From: Gemmatimonadaceae bacterium | Lineage (GTDB): Bacteria > Gemmatimonadota > Gemmatimonadetes > Gemmatimonadales > Gemmatimonadaceae | DNA length: 64,000 nucleotides | Reading direction: 5' to 3' | Assembly (NCBI GenBank): GCA_019752115.1 | Contig: JAIEMN010000016.1 | Coordinates: 36,454-100,453 of the forward strand | Shown here: piece by piece, positions 10,126-17,905 of the stretch | Position numbering within the stretch: position 1 is the stretch's first letter | How the letters are laid out: the number at the start of each line of letters is the position of its first letter | The notes under the pieces: model-generated | Database searches by the model: none | Told to the model about the DNA's origin: nothing | Seen by the model: the letters and a program-made list of their open reading frames with translations, nothing else | Position numbers and translations under genes: made by a program

Positions 10126-10144
10126 TTTGGCCCGCCCATTGCTT
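10126..10144 (+). promoter_or_regulatory. Sigma-54 promoter of the flgB-flgE operon
   Basis: TTTGGCCCGCCCATTGCTT matches TGGCACG-N4-TTGC, with the -24 GG at 10129-10130 and the -12 GC at 10141-10142, exactly ten bases apart. The start site should be near 10154, about 35 nt before flgB. Confidence 0.85.
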
Positions 10145-10188
10145 TTAAGGGTCCCGGATTCGCTCGCCCCTTCACCCGGACCCCGCTG

Positions 10189-10491
10189 ATGCTCTTCGGA
10201 CTCATCGATCGCACCACTTCCGCCACCTCGCTCAAGTCGGCCCTCGACAAGAGCGTCGAGCGGTCGCGCGGCATCGCCGATCGCGTCGCCAATGCGACCG
10301 TGAACAACGGCGACGGGTTCTCGCTCGAGGCCAAGACGGGCAACGCCCAGGCCAATGCGAACCCGGTGAATGTCGAGACCGAAATGGTGGCCCTGGCCGA
10401 CGAACAGCTCCGCTTCCTCGCGACCTCGCGCCTCCTCGAAAAGACCTACCAGTCGCTCCGCACCGCCATCAAGGGCGGAGGGAACGGCTGA
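10189..10491 (+). CDS. flgB: FlgB, proximal rod protein
   Basis: A 100-residue protein. The C-terminal half (NPVNVETEMVALADEQLRF, then LLEKTYQSLRTAIKGG) is the classic FlgB tail that packs in the rod. The N-terminal part is shorter than usual (FlgB is often 110-140 residues) and its rod motif is weakly conserved. First gene of a long operon behind a sigma-54 promoter. Its stop overlaps the flgC start. Confidence 0.88.
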   Translation: MLFGLIDRTTSATSLKSALDKSVERSRGIADRVANATVNNGDGFSLEAKTGNAQANANPVNVETEMVALADEQLRFLATSRLLEKTYQSLRTAIKGGGNG

Positions 10492-11111
10492 TGCCGATCA
10501 ACCCGACGTCGCGCCCGGCGCTCCTCCCCATCCCCGGCCAGAACGTGGTCCGGCCGATGTTCAAGTCGCTCGGCATCGCCGCGAGCGGCATCGCCGCGCA
10601 GCGCCAGCGCATGGAAGTGATCGCGCAGAACATCGCCAACGCCGACGTGGTCAGCACGCCCGAGGGCACGCCCTACAAGCGTCAGGATGTCGTGCTGCAG
10701 ACCGCCAACGCGCAGAACGCGCTCTTCAATCAGGGCAATCCGGCCGCGTCGCAGATGGGCTCCACGGGCACGAGTGGTGTCTTCGGATCGCCGGCGTTCG
10801 ACGTGCCGGCGATGACCGACAGCCGCCAGCGCATCGAAGTGCCGGTGCTCCCGATGAACAACAGCAGTGCCGGTCCGGGCGAGGGCCAGTTTGGCGTCGT
10901 CGTCGCCGGCATCGCGCAGGATGAAGGTCAGGGGCACCTCGTGTACGAGCCCGGCAATCCGATGGCGAACGCCGACGGCTTCGTGCGCTACCCCGACATC
11001 GACACCACGCAGGAAACCGTCAAGCTCCTCGACGCCAAGCGCATGTACGAAGCCAACGCCACGGTCTTCCAGACCGCCAAGGCGATGCTCCGCGCCGCGC
11101 TGGACATCTGA
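10491..11111 (+). CDS. flgC: FlgC, proximal rod protein
   Basis: A 206-residue protein with the rod signature GIAASGIAAQRQRMEVIAQNIANA at residues 26-49 and a C-terminal helix DAKRMYEANATVFQTAKAML. The family is usually near 140 residues; here there is a loop insertion in the middle and about 22 extra N-terminal residues. The ATG at 10491 has a GGAGG upstream and overlaps the flgB stop, so I kept it. The ATG at 10557 (MFKSLGIAASG) would give the standard N-terminus. Confidence 0.93.
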   Translation: MPINPTSRPALLPIPGQNVVRPMFKSLGIAASGIAAQRQRMEVIAQNIANADVVSTPEGTPYKRQDVVLQTANAQNALFNQGNPAASQMGSTGTSGVFGSPAFDVPAMTDSRQRIEVPVLPMNNSSAGPGEGQFGVVVAGIAQDEGQGHLVYEPGNPMANADGFVRYPDIDTTQETVKLLDAKRMYEANATVFQTAKAMLRAALDI

Positions 11112-11271
11112 TCCATGTAGACACCCGAGCGACGGGTCCGGGAATCGGCGTGAGGTCACTCCTCCTCCTCTTCCTCCTCTCCCGACCAATCGTTGGTTCC
11201 CGGCCCGCCGCTCGCGGTTCCCTCGTCACTGACTTTCGCCCTGCGCTTCGCAGCATCCCTCTGAGATCGAC

Positions 11272-11646
11272 ATGAGCATCAACGGCATCACTCCCAATCC
11301 CCTCGCCAACATCGGGTCGCTCCAGCGGCCGGATGCGGCGCGCCCGAATGGCGCCGCGCAGACGGGCATGGATCGCGCGGCGCAGGCCACACCGAATGCG
11401 CGCGCGAATCAGATGGCGTCGCTCAAGCCGCAGACGCCGCTCGCCGCGCCCACGCAGAACAGCGTGCCCGCCGAAGCGCCCGCCGGCACCGATCCGGAAC
11501 TCTGGAACGTGCTCACGTCCGAAGAGCGGAACTTCTTCGCCAAGACCTCGGCCCTCGGCCCGCTCACGTACGGCCGCTACAAGGCCGCCGTGAATCCGGC
11601 GACGCCGCCCGCCGCCCGCGGTGTGCGTCTCGACGTCCGCGCCTGA
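11272..11646 (+). CDS. Unrecognised small protein inside the flagellar operon
   Basis: A 124-residue protein I do not recognise. The first 75 residues are Ala/Pro/Asn/Gln-rich and look disordered. Residues 76-110 form a compact segment DPELWNVLTSEERNFFAK followed by LGPLTYGRYK, which looks like a folded or partner-binding motif. It has no signal peptide or membrane segment. It sits between flgC and fliE, so it may be a rod or export-associated factor. Codon use resembles its neighbours. A 160-bp gap before it holds no other gene that I can see. Confidence 0.7.
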   Translation: MSINGITPNPLANIGSLQRPDAARPNGAAQTGMDRAAQATPNARANQMASLKPQTPLAAPTQNSVPAEAPAGTDPELWNVLTSEERNFFAKTSALGPLTYGRYKAAVNPATPPAARGVRLDVRA

Positions 11647-11678
11647 ACCGAACGCCACGAACACGATCCCCTCCGATC

Positions 11679-11993
11679 ATGCAGACTCGTCTCGACCTCC
11701 TGACCCGGGCCCTTCCCGACTTCCAGCGCGACAGCGCGGTGTCGAAGCAGGTGCCGGTCATTGCTGAAGGCGAAGGTTCGTTCGGCAACACGCTCACCAA
11801 GGCGTTGAACGAAATCTCCGATACGCGCGACAAGGCGTCCGATCTGACGCAGCGCTTCGCCGCCGGCGAAAACGTCGAACTCCACCAGGTGATGGCCGCG
11901 ACGGAAGAAGCGGGCATCGCGCTGGATATGCTGATCGAGCTCCGGAACAAGGCCGTTGAGGCCTACCGCAGCGTCATCGCCATGCAGTCCTGA
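11679..11993 (+). CDS. fliE: FliE, MS-ring/rod adaptor
   Basis: A 104-residue protein with the FliE C-terminal pattern: GSFGNTLTKALNEISDTRDKA, then GENVELHQVMAATEEAGIAL and a closing LRNKAVEAYRSVIAMQ. FliE joins the MS ring to the proximal rod and is exported early. It lies 8 bp before fliF, as in most flagellar operons. Confidence 0.93.
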   Translation: MQTRLDLLTRALPDFQRDSAVSKQVPVIAEGEGSFGNTLTKALNEISDTRDKASDLTQRFAAGENVELHQVMAATEEAGIALDMLIELRNKAVEAYRSVIAMQS

Positions 11994-12001
11994 GCCCGCG
12001 C

Positions 12002-13615
12002 ATGAACTCGTTGATGGATACGCTGATGGGTCGCCTCGGGAGCGGCCGGCAGATCGCGATCATCGCGGTCGCCATCATCACCACGGGCCTGGTCTTCGGC
12101 ATCTCGCAGTGGGCGACCGAGCCCAACTGGGTGCCGCTCTTCGCCGATATCCCGGTGGAGAAGGTCAAGACCATGACCGACAAGCTCACCGAAGCCGGCA
12201 TCAAGTTCGAGCTCGACAACGGTGGCACGACGATCAACGTCGCGAGCGCGGACGTGGCGAAGGCGCGCGTGAACCTCGCCGCCGGCGAGATCCCCGGCAG
12301 TGGCCGCCCCGGCATGGAACTGTTCGACGGGCAGAACTGGGGCTGGACCGACTTCACGCAGAAGGTGAACTACACCCGCGCCCTCGAAGGGGAGCTCGAG
12401 CGCACGATCGGCAAGATGCAGGACGTGAAGAGCGCGAAGGTCCACCTCGCCATCGAAGACGAACAGCTCTTCAAGCAGAACCAGCGCCCCTCCAAGGCGA
12501 GCGTCACGCTCGCGATGACCACCGGCCAGCCGCCGCGTGCCGAAATGGTGCGCGGCATCGCCAGCATGGTCGCCAACGCGGTGGGCGGCCTTGACGCGCA
12601 GCACGTGGCGGTGATCGACGAGCGCGGCTTCGCCCTCACGATGGATGACGACGGCTCGTCGGTGGGTCTCAGCAGCCGCCAGCTGTCGGTGCAGAAGGAA
12701 GTCGAGAGCTACATGCAGCAGAAGGCCGATGCACTCCTCTCGAGCCTGGTCGGCCCGGGGAACGCCCGCGTGCAGGTCTCGGCGGCGATCAACTTCGACA
12801 AGGTCGAGCGCACGGTGCAGGCGGTCGATCCCGAGAAGCAGGCGCTCGCCAGCGAACAGAAGGCCGAAGTCGTGCCGGGCACGCCGCAGCAGGGCGCGGG
12901 CTACAGCACGGTCGCGAACGCCTACGAGAACTCCAAGAGCGTCGAAAGCTTCAGCGGTGCCATCGGCAACGTGAAGAAGCTCACCGTCGCCGTGCTCGTC
13001 GCCGACAAGGTCACGATGCCGGCGCTCGACAGCACGAAGAAGAATGCCGCGCCGGTCGCGCCGACCGTCACGCCGCGCACGCCGGAAGAGCTCGCGCGGA
13101 TCGAGGCGCTGGTGCGCAACGCCGTCGGCGTCGACTCGACGCGCGGCGATGTGATCACCGTGCAGAGCGCCGAGTTCGATCGCCCCGCCCCGATCGCGGC
13201 CAAGGCCGATACCGCGGTCATTGCCGCCGGCTTCGTCGAGAAGCTGCAGGCCAATCCGAAGCCGATCGTCGCGATCGCCGGTCTCGTCGTGGTGCTGATC
13301 ATCGGCCTCGTGTCGGTGATTCTCCTCCGCCCCAAAAAGAGCAAAAGCGGCGGCCCGGACGCGCTGAGTGCGCCGACGGGCTACCCCGAGCTCCCCGCTA
13401 GCACGCAGATGCAGAATGCCATGCAGGCGGCCCTGGAGTCCGGCATGTCGCCCGAAGATCAGGCGGCGTATCAGACGCAGCTCATCGAAGAGCAGCGCCG
13501 CGCCATCATCCTGCCGCCGCAGAAGACGACGCCCGAACGCGAGCAGGCCATCGCGACGGTCGATCAACGTCCTGACGCGGCCATCCGTGTGTCCCGCGCC
13601 TGGCTGCGGCAGTGA
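12002..13615 (+). CDS. fliF: FliF, MS-ring protein
   Basis: A 537-residue membrane ring protein. Transmembrane segment 1 is at about residues 18-38 (IAIIAVAIITTGLVFG) and segment 2 at about 420-445 (IVAIAGLVVVLIIGLVSVILL). Between them lie the YscJ/FliF ring-building motifs, including WVPLFADIPVEKV, LAAGEIPGSGRPG and VNYTRALEGELERTI. The C-terminal tail after segment 2 is about 90 residues and should bind FliG. Length is close to E. coli FliF (552). Confidence 0.95.
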   Translation: MNSLMDTLMGRLGSGRQIAIIAVAIITTGLVFGISQWATEPNWVPLFADIPVEKVKTMTDKLTEAGIKFELDNGGTTINVASADVAKARVNLAAGEIPGSGRPGMELFDGQNWGWTDFTQKVNYTRALEGELERTIGKMQDVKSAKVHLAIEDEQLFKQNQRPSKASVTLAMTTGQPPRAEMVRGIASMVANAVGGLDAQHVAVIDERGFALTMDDDGSSVGLSSRQLSVQKEVESYMQQKADALLSSLVGPGNARVQVSAAINFDKVERTVQAVDPEKQALASEQKAEVVPGTPQQGAGYSTVANAYENSKSVESFSGAIGNVKKLTVAVLVADKVTMPALDSTKKNAAPVAPTVTPRTPEELARIEALVRNAVGVDSTRGDVITVQSAEFDRPAPIAAKADTAVIAAGFVEKLQANPKPIVAIAGLVVVLIIGLVSVILLRPKKSKSGGPDALSAPTGYPELPASTQMQNAMQAALESGMSPEDQAAYQTQLIEEQRRAIILPPQKTTPEREQAIATVDQRPDAAIRVSRAWLRQ

Positions 13616-13626
13616 GTGGAACAGCC

Positions 13627-14667
13627 ATGATTTCGTTGCAGAAGCACAACTCGGATCGCTACGCGCCGGAACGCCTGACGGGCCGCCAGAAGGTGGCGAT
13701 CGTCTGCATGGCGATCGGCACCGAGCACGCGGCCAAGATCACCAGCGGACTCCACCCCGAGGAGGCGGAAATCGTCGCCCTCGAGATGGCGCAGCTCAAC
13801 AACGTGCCGCCCACCACGGTCGATGCCGTGCTGGCCGAATGGCTCGAGGTGACGCTCGGCGTGGACTCGCTCAACGCCGGCGGCGTGGAATTCGCCAAGG
13901 ATGTGCTCGAGAAGGCGTTCGGGCCGGCCAAGGCGCAGCAGATCCTCAAGCGCATCCAGGGGCAGCTCGCCGACAGCGATCGCTTCGGCCGCCTCCGGCG
14001 CGCCGATCCGCAGCAGCTGGGCAACACGCTGCGCGGTGAGCACCCGCAGACGATCGCCCTCATCCTCGCGCACCTCGATCCGGCGCACGTGGCCGCGATC
14101 ATCCGCGAGTTTGAACCGACCCTCGGCGGCGATGTGATGTTCCGCATCGCGCGCATGGAGAAGGTCTCCCCCGAAATGATCTCCCTCGTCGAGCGCGCCA
14201 TCGGCAACGAGGCCGACCTCGCGTTCTCGCAGGGCATGTCGAGCGTGGGTGGCCCGGCCGCCGTGGCCGCGGTACTCAACCTGGTCAGCTCGTCGCTCGA
14301 GAAGGAAGTCCTGGACCTGGTGGCGGAGAAGGATCCGCACCTCAGCGACCAGATCAAGAACCTCATGTTCGTGTTCGAAGACCTGTCCACGCTCGACGAC
14401 AAGTCGCTGCAGCGCCTGCTGCGCGAAGTGGACGTCAAGCAGCTCGCCCTCGCCCTCAAGGCCGCGAGCCCGGACCTCAAGACCAAGATCATGGGCACCA
14501 TGTCGCAGCGCGCCGTGGCCGGTCTCAAGGAAGAGATGGAGTTCCTCGGGCCCGTCAAGATGCGCGACGTCGAAGCGGCGCAGACGGACATCGTCAGCAA
14601 GGTCCGCGCGCTGGAAGAGACGGGCGAGATCGTGCTGAGCGCGGGAACCGACGATGTCATCGTCTGA
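13627..14667 (+). CDS. fliG: FliG, rotor/switch protein
   Basis: A FliG of 346 residues from the ATG at 13627, which has a weak GGA upstream. A GTG at 13612 overlapping the fliF stop would add five residues. The ARM_M region contains GEHPQTIALILAHLDPAHVA near residue 139, and the C-terminal torque region contains ALKAASPDLKTKIMGTMSQRA with charged residues that face the MotA loop. FliG joins the MS ring to the C ring. Confidence 0.95.
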   Translation: MISLQKHNSDRYAPERLTGRQKVAIVCMAIGTEHAAKITSGLHPEEAEIVALEMAQLNNVPPTTVDAVLAEWLEVTLGVDSLNAGGVEFAKDVLEKAFGPAKAQQILKRIQGQLADSDRFGRLRRADPQQLGNTLRGEHPQTIALILAHLDPAHVAAIIREFEPTLGGDVMFRIARMEKVSPEMISLVERAIGNEADLAFSQGMSSVGGPAAVAAVLNLVSSSLEKEVLDLVAEKDPHLSDQIKNLMFVFEDLSTLDDKSLQRLLREVDVKQLALALKAASPDLKTKIMGTMSQRAVAGLKEEMEFLGPVKMRDVEAAQTDIVSKVRALEETGEIVLSAGTDDVIV

Positions 14668-15322
14668 GATGCGCATGCACGCCACGCCCTGGTCCCTCGA
14701 CGAGTTCGCCGCCTTCGACGTGTTCGCCACGTCGTCGGTGGCGCCGGCGGGGACGCCGGCGCCCCGCGCCATGACGCCGGACGCCCTCGATGCCGAGATG
14801 GACGCGCGCTTTGCCGCCGAGGCGGCGCGCATCGAAGCCGACGCCTACGCCCGCGGTCGCGCCGATGGCGAGCGCGCGGCGCGCGCCACGCTCGACAGCA
14901 TGCTCGCCAACGCCATGCAGGCGCTCGACGATGCGGTGCAGTCGGTGCAGCTGCACGAGTCGCGCTGGATTGGCAATGCCGAAGAGAATGTCGCCGCCCT
15001 CGCGGTGATCGTGGCGCGCCACATCGTGCAGCGCGAGATCGATCTCGAGCCTACGCTCGTGGCGTCGCTCGTGCAGCAGGCGATTGAGCAGTACCCGGTG
15101 GACCAGGAGATCTCGGTGCGGTTGCACCCGGAAGATCTCGCGGCCTGCCGTGGCGCGATCACGCAGGATGCGGGCGCCGCCCGGACCGTGCGGTGGATCG
15201 CCGATCCCTCCGTCATGCGCGGTGGCTGCCTCGCCGAAGGGCGCGAGCGCATCATCGACGGTCGCGTGGATACGGCGCTCGAGCGCGCGTATCGGAACCT
15301 CGCTGGCGTGCAGGCGTCGTGA
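14654..15322 (+). CDS. fliH: FliH, export ATPase regulator/stator
   Basis: A 222-residue protein overlapping the end of fliG by 14 bp. The middle is a helical Ala/Glu/Arg segment with AEAARIEADAYARGRADGE. The C-terminal half (NVAALAVIVARHIVQREIDLEP, then VRLHPEDLAAC) is the FliH/HrpE/V-ATPase-E-like domain. It binds FliI and FliN and delivers substrates to the export gate. It shares one base with fliI (TGATG). Confidence 0.9.
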   Translation: MSSSEMRMHATPWSLDEFAAFDVFATSSVAPAGTPAPRAMTPDALDAEMDARFAAEAARIEADAYARGRADGERAARATLDSMLANAMQALDDAVQSVQLHESRWIGNAEENVAALAVIVARHIVQREIDLEPTLVASLVQQAIEQYPVDQEISVRLHPEDLAACRGAITQDAGAARTVRWIADPSVMRGGCLAEGRERIIDGRVDTALERAYRNLAGVQAS

Positions 15323-16677
15323 TGGCCGCGCCCGCCTTCGAACTCTCGCCGGTGGATCTCCTCGCCGAGCGTCTGGGCGCCGATCGCTTCGGCTCCTACG
15401 GCCGCGTCACGCGCGTCGTCGGTCTCGTCGTGGAAGCGGTCGGTCTCGATGTGGGCCTCGGCTCGCTATGCCGGATCACCTCCCACTCGCGCGATCGCTC
15501 CGTGCTCGCCGAAGTGGTAGGGTTCAATGAGCGCAGTGTTCTGCTCATGCCGCTGGGTGAACTCGATGGCCTCCATGCCGGCTCGAGCGTGCAGCCCCTG
15601 GGCCGCACCTTCGGCGTGGACGTGGGCCCCGGCCTCCTTGGCCGCGTGCTCAACGGCCTGGGCCACCCGATCGACGGCAAGGGCAAGCTCGACACCGTCG
15701 AGCGCGTCTCGCTCTCGGCCGAGCCGCCCAATCCGCTGCTCCGCGAAACGATCGATCGCCCGATGGAAACGGGTGTGCGCGCCATCGATGGCCTGCTCAC
15801 GATCGGCCGCGGTCAGCGTGTCGGTATCTTCGCCGGCTCCGGCGTCGGAAAGTCGACCATGCTCGGCATGATCGCGCGCCACGCACAGGCCGATGTGAAT
15901 GTGATCGCGCTGCTCGGTGAGCGCGGTCGTGAAGTGCGCGAGTTCCTCGAGAACTCGCTGGGCGAAGAAGGGCTCGCCCGGTCGGTGGTGATCGTGGCGA
16001 CCGGTGACCAGGCCGCCCTCGTGCGCGCCCGCGGCGCGCTCGTGGCGACGGCGATCGCCGAGTACTTCCGCGACCAGGGCAAGCAGGTGCTGCTCATGGT
16101 GGACTCGGTCACGCGTGTCGCGATGGCGTGGCGCGAGATCGGCCTCGCCACCGGCGAGCCGCCCACCACCAAGGGCTATCCGCCCTCGGTGTTCGCCAAC
16201 CTGCCGCGCCTCCTCGAGCGCGCCGGCAACGGCGAGCGGGGTGGTATCACCGGCATCTACACCGTCCTCGTGGACGGCGACGATTTCAACGAGCCGGTGG
16301 CCGACGCCACCCGCTCGATCCTGGATGGCCACATCGTGCTGACGCGCCGCCTCGCGGCGCAGAACCACTTCCCGGCCATCGACGTGCTCGACTCGAAGAG
16401 CCGCGTGAAGGATCACATCACGAACGAGGCGCAGCGGAAGTCGGGGAGCGCGATGCTCCGGCTCGAGGCCGCCTATCGTGAGAAGGAAGATCTCATCATG
16501 GTGGGCGCCTACCAGAAGGGGAGCGATCCCTATGTGGACGCGGCCATCACCTATCGCCACAAGGTGCTCGAGTTCCTCCAGCAGCGGCCGGATGAGATCT
16601 CGCACTATGGCGATACGTACCAGCAGCTCACGCAAATCGCCGAGCAGATCGAGCTCGCCGTGCGGAGGCGTGCCTGA
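15322..16677 (+). CDS. fliI: FliI, flagellar type III export ATPase
   Basis: A 451-residue F1-beta-like ATPase. The P-loop AGSGVGKST is at 171-179, Walker B is LLMVDSVTRVAMA near residue 256, and GLATGEPPTTKGYPPSVFANL follows, as in FliI/YscN proteins. It powers substrate delivery at the base of the export gate. The start was set at the ATG overlapping the fliH stop; an open frame upstream only mirrors fliH. Confidence 0.96.
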   Translation: MAAPAFELSPVDLLAERLGADRFGSYGRVTRVVGLVVEAVGLDVGLGSLCRITSHSRDRSVLAEVVGFNERSVLLMPLGELDGLHAGSSVQPLGRTFGVDVGPGLLGRVLNGLGHPIDGKGKLDTVERVSLSAEPPNPLLRETIDRPMETGVRAIDGLLTIGRGQRVGIFAGSGVGKSTMLGMIARHAQADVNVIALLGERGREVREFLENSLGEEGLARSVVIVATGDQAALVRARGALVATAIAEYFRDQGKQVLLMVDSVTRVAMAWREIGLATGEPPTTKGYPPSVFANLPRLLERAGNGERGGITGIYTVLVDGDDFNEPVADATRSILDGHIVLTRRLAAQNHFPAIDVLDSKSRVKDHITNEAQRKSGSAMLRLEAAYREKEDLIMVGAYQKGSDPYVDAAITYRHKVLEFLQQRPDEISHYGDTYQQLTQIAEQIELAVRRRA

Positions 16678-17168
16678 TGTTCAAGTTCCGGCTGCAGCGC
16701 ATCCTGGAACTCCGGGAGCAGAAGGAGAAGGCGCAGGCGCGTGAACTCGCGTCGGCGCAGCACACCGCGGAACTGGCCGCGCAGACGCAGGAGATGATCG
16801 CGGCGATCCGCGAGGACTCCCGTCAGCAGGTGCAGGCAGCGACCGAGTCGGCGCCGCGGGTTGGCCACCTGCATCAGTTCGACTCGGTGCTGAACGCGCT
16901 CGATGCGCGCCTCATCGATGCGACCGACGCCGTGGTGGCCGCGGAATCCACGGTGGCCGCGGCGCAGCAGCTCCTCGCCGACGCCGCGCGCGACCGCAAG
17001 GTGCTGGATCGCCTGAAGAGCCGTCACGCCGATGCCTGGCGTGCCGACGAAGCCCAGAAGGATCGCCTCTCGATGGACGAGATCGCGCTGACCCGCTTTA
17101 CCCGCCAACACGACGTCACCTCTGGCGATGCTGCCGGGGCGCCCCCCTCTGACGGACCCGCTCGATGA
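16677..17168 (+). CDS. fliJ: FliJ, export chaperone / ATPase stalk
   Basis: A 163-residue protein, almost wholly helical with heptad character, opening FKFRLQRILELREQKEKAQ, the usual FliJ start. The last 20 residues are Gly/Ala/Pro-rich. FliJ sits in the FliI hexamer like F1-gamma. It overlaps fliI by one base and the next gene by 4 bp. Confidence 0.88.
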   Translation: MFKFRLQRILELREQKEKAQARELASAQHTAELAAQTQEMIAAIREDSRQQVQAATESAPRVGHLHQFDSVLNALDARLIDATDAVVAAESTVAAAQQLLADAARDRKVLDRLKSRHADAWRADEAQKDRLSMDEIALTRFTRQHDVTSGDAAGAPPSDGPAR

Positions 17169-17905
17169 AGCCGCTGATCATTCCCATTGCCATTGGTCTC
17201 CTCGCCGGTCTCGGCGGCGGCACCGGCTACGCCTTCATGAAGGCGTCGCAGGCCGCTGCCCATGCGCCCGCCGACAGCACCGCCAAGCACGATTCCACCG
17301 CGCATGATTCCACCGCGGCCGACGGCGAACACGCCGACGGCGAACATGCCGCGGCGACGGACAGCACGGCGGTGGCCGACAGCATGGCCAAGGCCGAGGA
17401 ACTCCCGCTCACGCCCGCCGACAGCATCCGCGCGCTGGAACTCGCGCGGGCGATGATCCGCTCGGGCAAGGCCGATCCGTCGGCCGCGATGCACGAGCCG
17501 GTGACGACCAAGCTTGCCGATGTGAAGCCGGCAGAACATGCCGCCGAACCGGCGAAGACGACCGCCAAGGCGGAACCGATGAAGCCGGAACCCGCGAAGC
17601 CGGCGACCAAGATCGAGCCGAAGACGGAAGCGAAGGGGCCGACCGCATCGGCCGCCGCCGTCGTGAAGGATGCGCGTGATGCGGCCATGCACACACCGCT
17701 TCCAGAGCAGCGCCTGGCCAAAATCTTCGCCGCGATGGCCCCGAAAGATGCGGCCAAGGTCATGGATCAGATGTCCGACAGCGATGTGCGCGCGATTCTT
17801 GCGTACATGGGCGACAAGCAGGCTGGTGCGGTACTGGCGCTGCTCAACCCGTCTCGCGTGGCCAACATTACGCGCGGCGCCGCGAAAGCTCCGGAGAGCA
17901 AGTAA
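17165..17905 (+). CDS. motE: MotE-like membrane-anchored protein with MgtE-N-like domain
   Basis: A 246-residue protein. Residues 3-27 form one N-terminal membrane segment (LIIPIAIGLLAGLGGGTGYAF). Residues 30-175 are a low-complexity Ala/Asp/Glu/Lys/Pro linker. Residues 178-240 resemble the MgtE intracellular N-terminal domain found in MotE (EQRLAKIFAAMAPKDAAKVM, then LAYMGDKQAGAVLALLNP). MotE acts in the periplasm as a chaperone of the MotB/PomB-type stator. The gene is placed between fliJ and fliK, a common position for this family. Confidence 0.75.
   Translation: MKPLIIPIAIGLLAGLGGGTGYAFMKASQAAAHAPADSTAKHDSTAHDSTAADGEHADGEHAAATDSTAVADSMAKAEELPLTPADSIRALELARAMIRSGKADPSAAMHEPVTTKLADVKPAEHAAEPAKTTAKAEPMKPEPAKPATKIEPKTEAKGPTASAAAVVKDARDAAMHTPLPEQRLAKIFAAMAPKDAAKVMDQMSDSDVRAILAYMGDKQAGAVLALLNPSRVANITRGAAKAPESK

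Larger units (their letters stand above)
9745..10188 (+). other. Non-coding region between sigma-54 activator gene and flgB
   Basis: This 444-bp gap holds, in order, a 114-bp inverted repeat (9765-9878), a Rho-independent terminator (9986-10024), a C-rich stretch of AACCC-like units (about 10027-10075), an ACTTA box (10091-10100) and a sigma-54 promoter. No convincing ORF was found in it. Confidence 0.8.
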
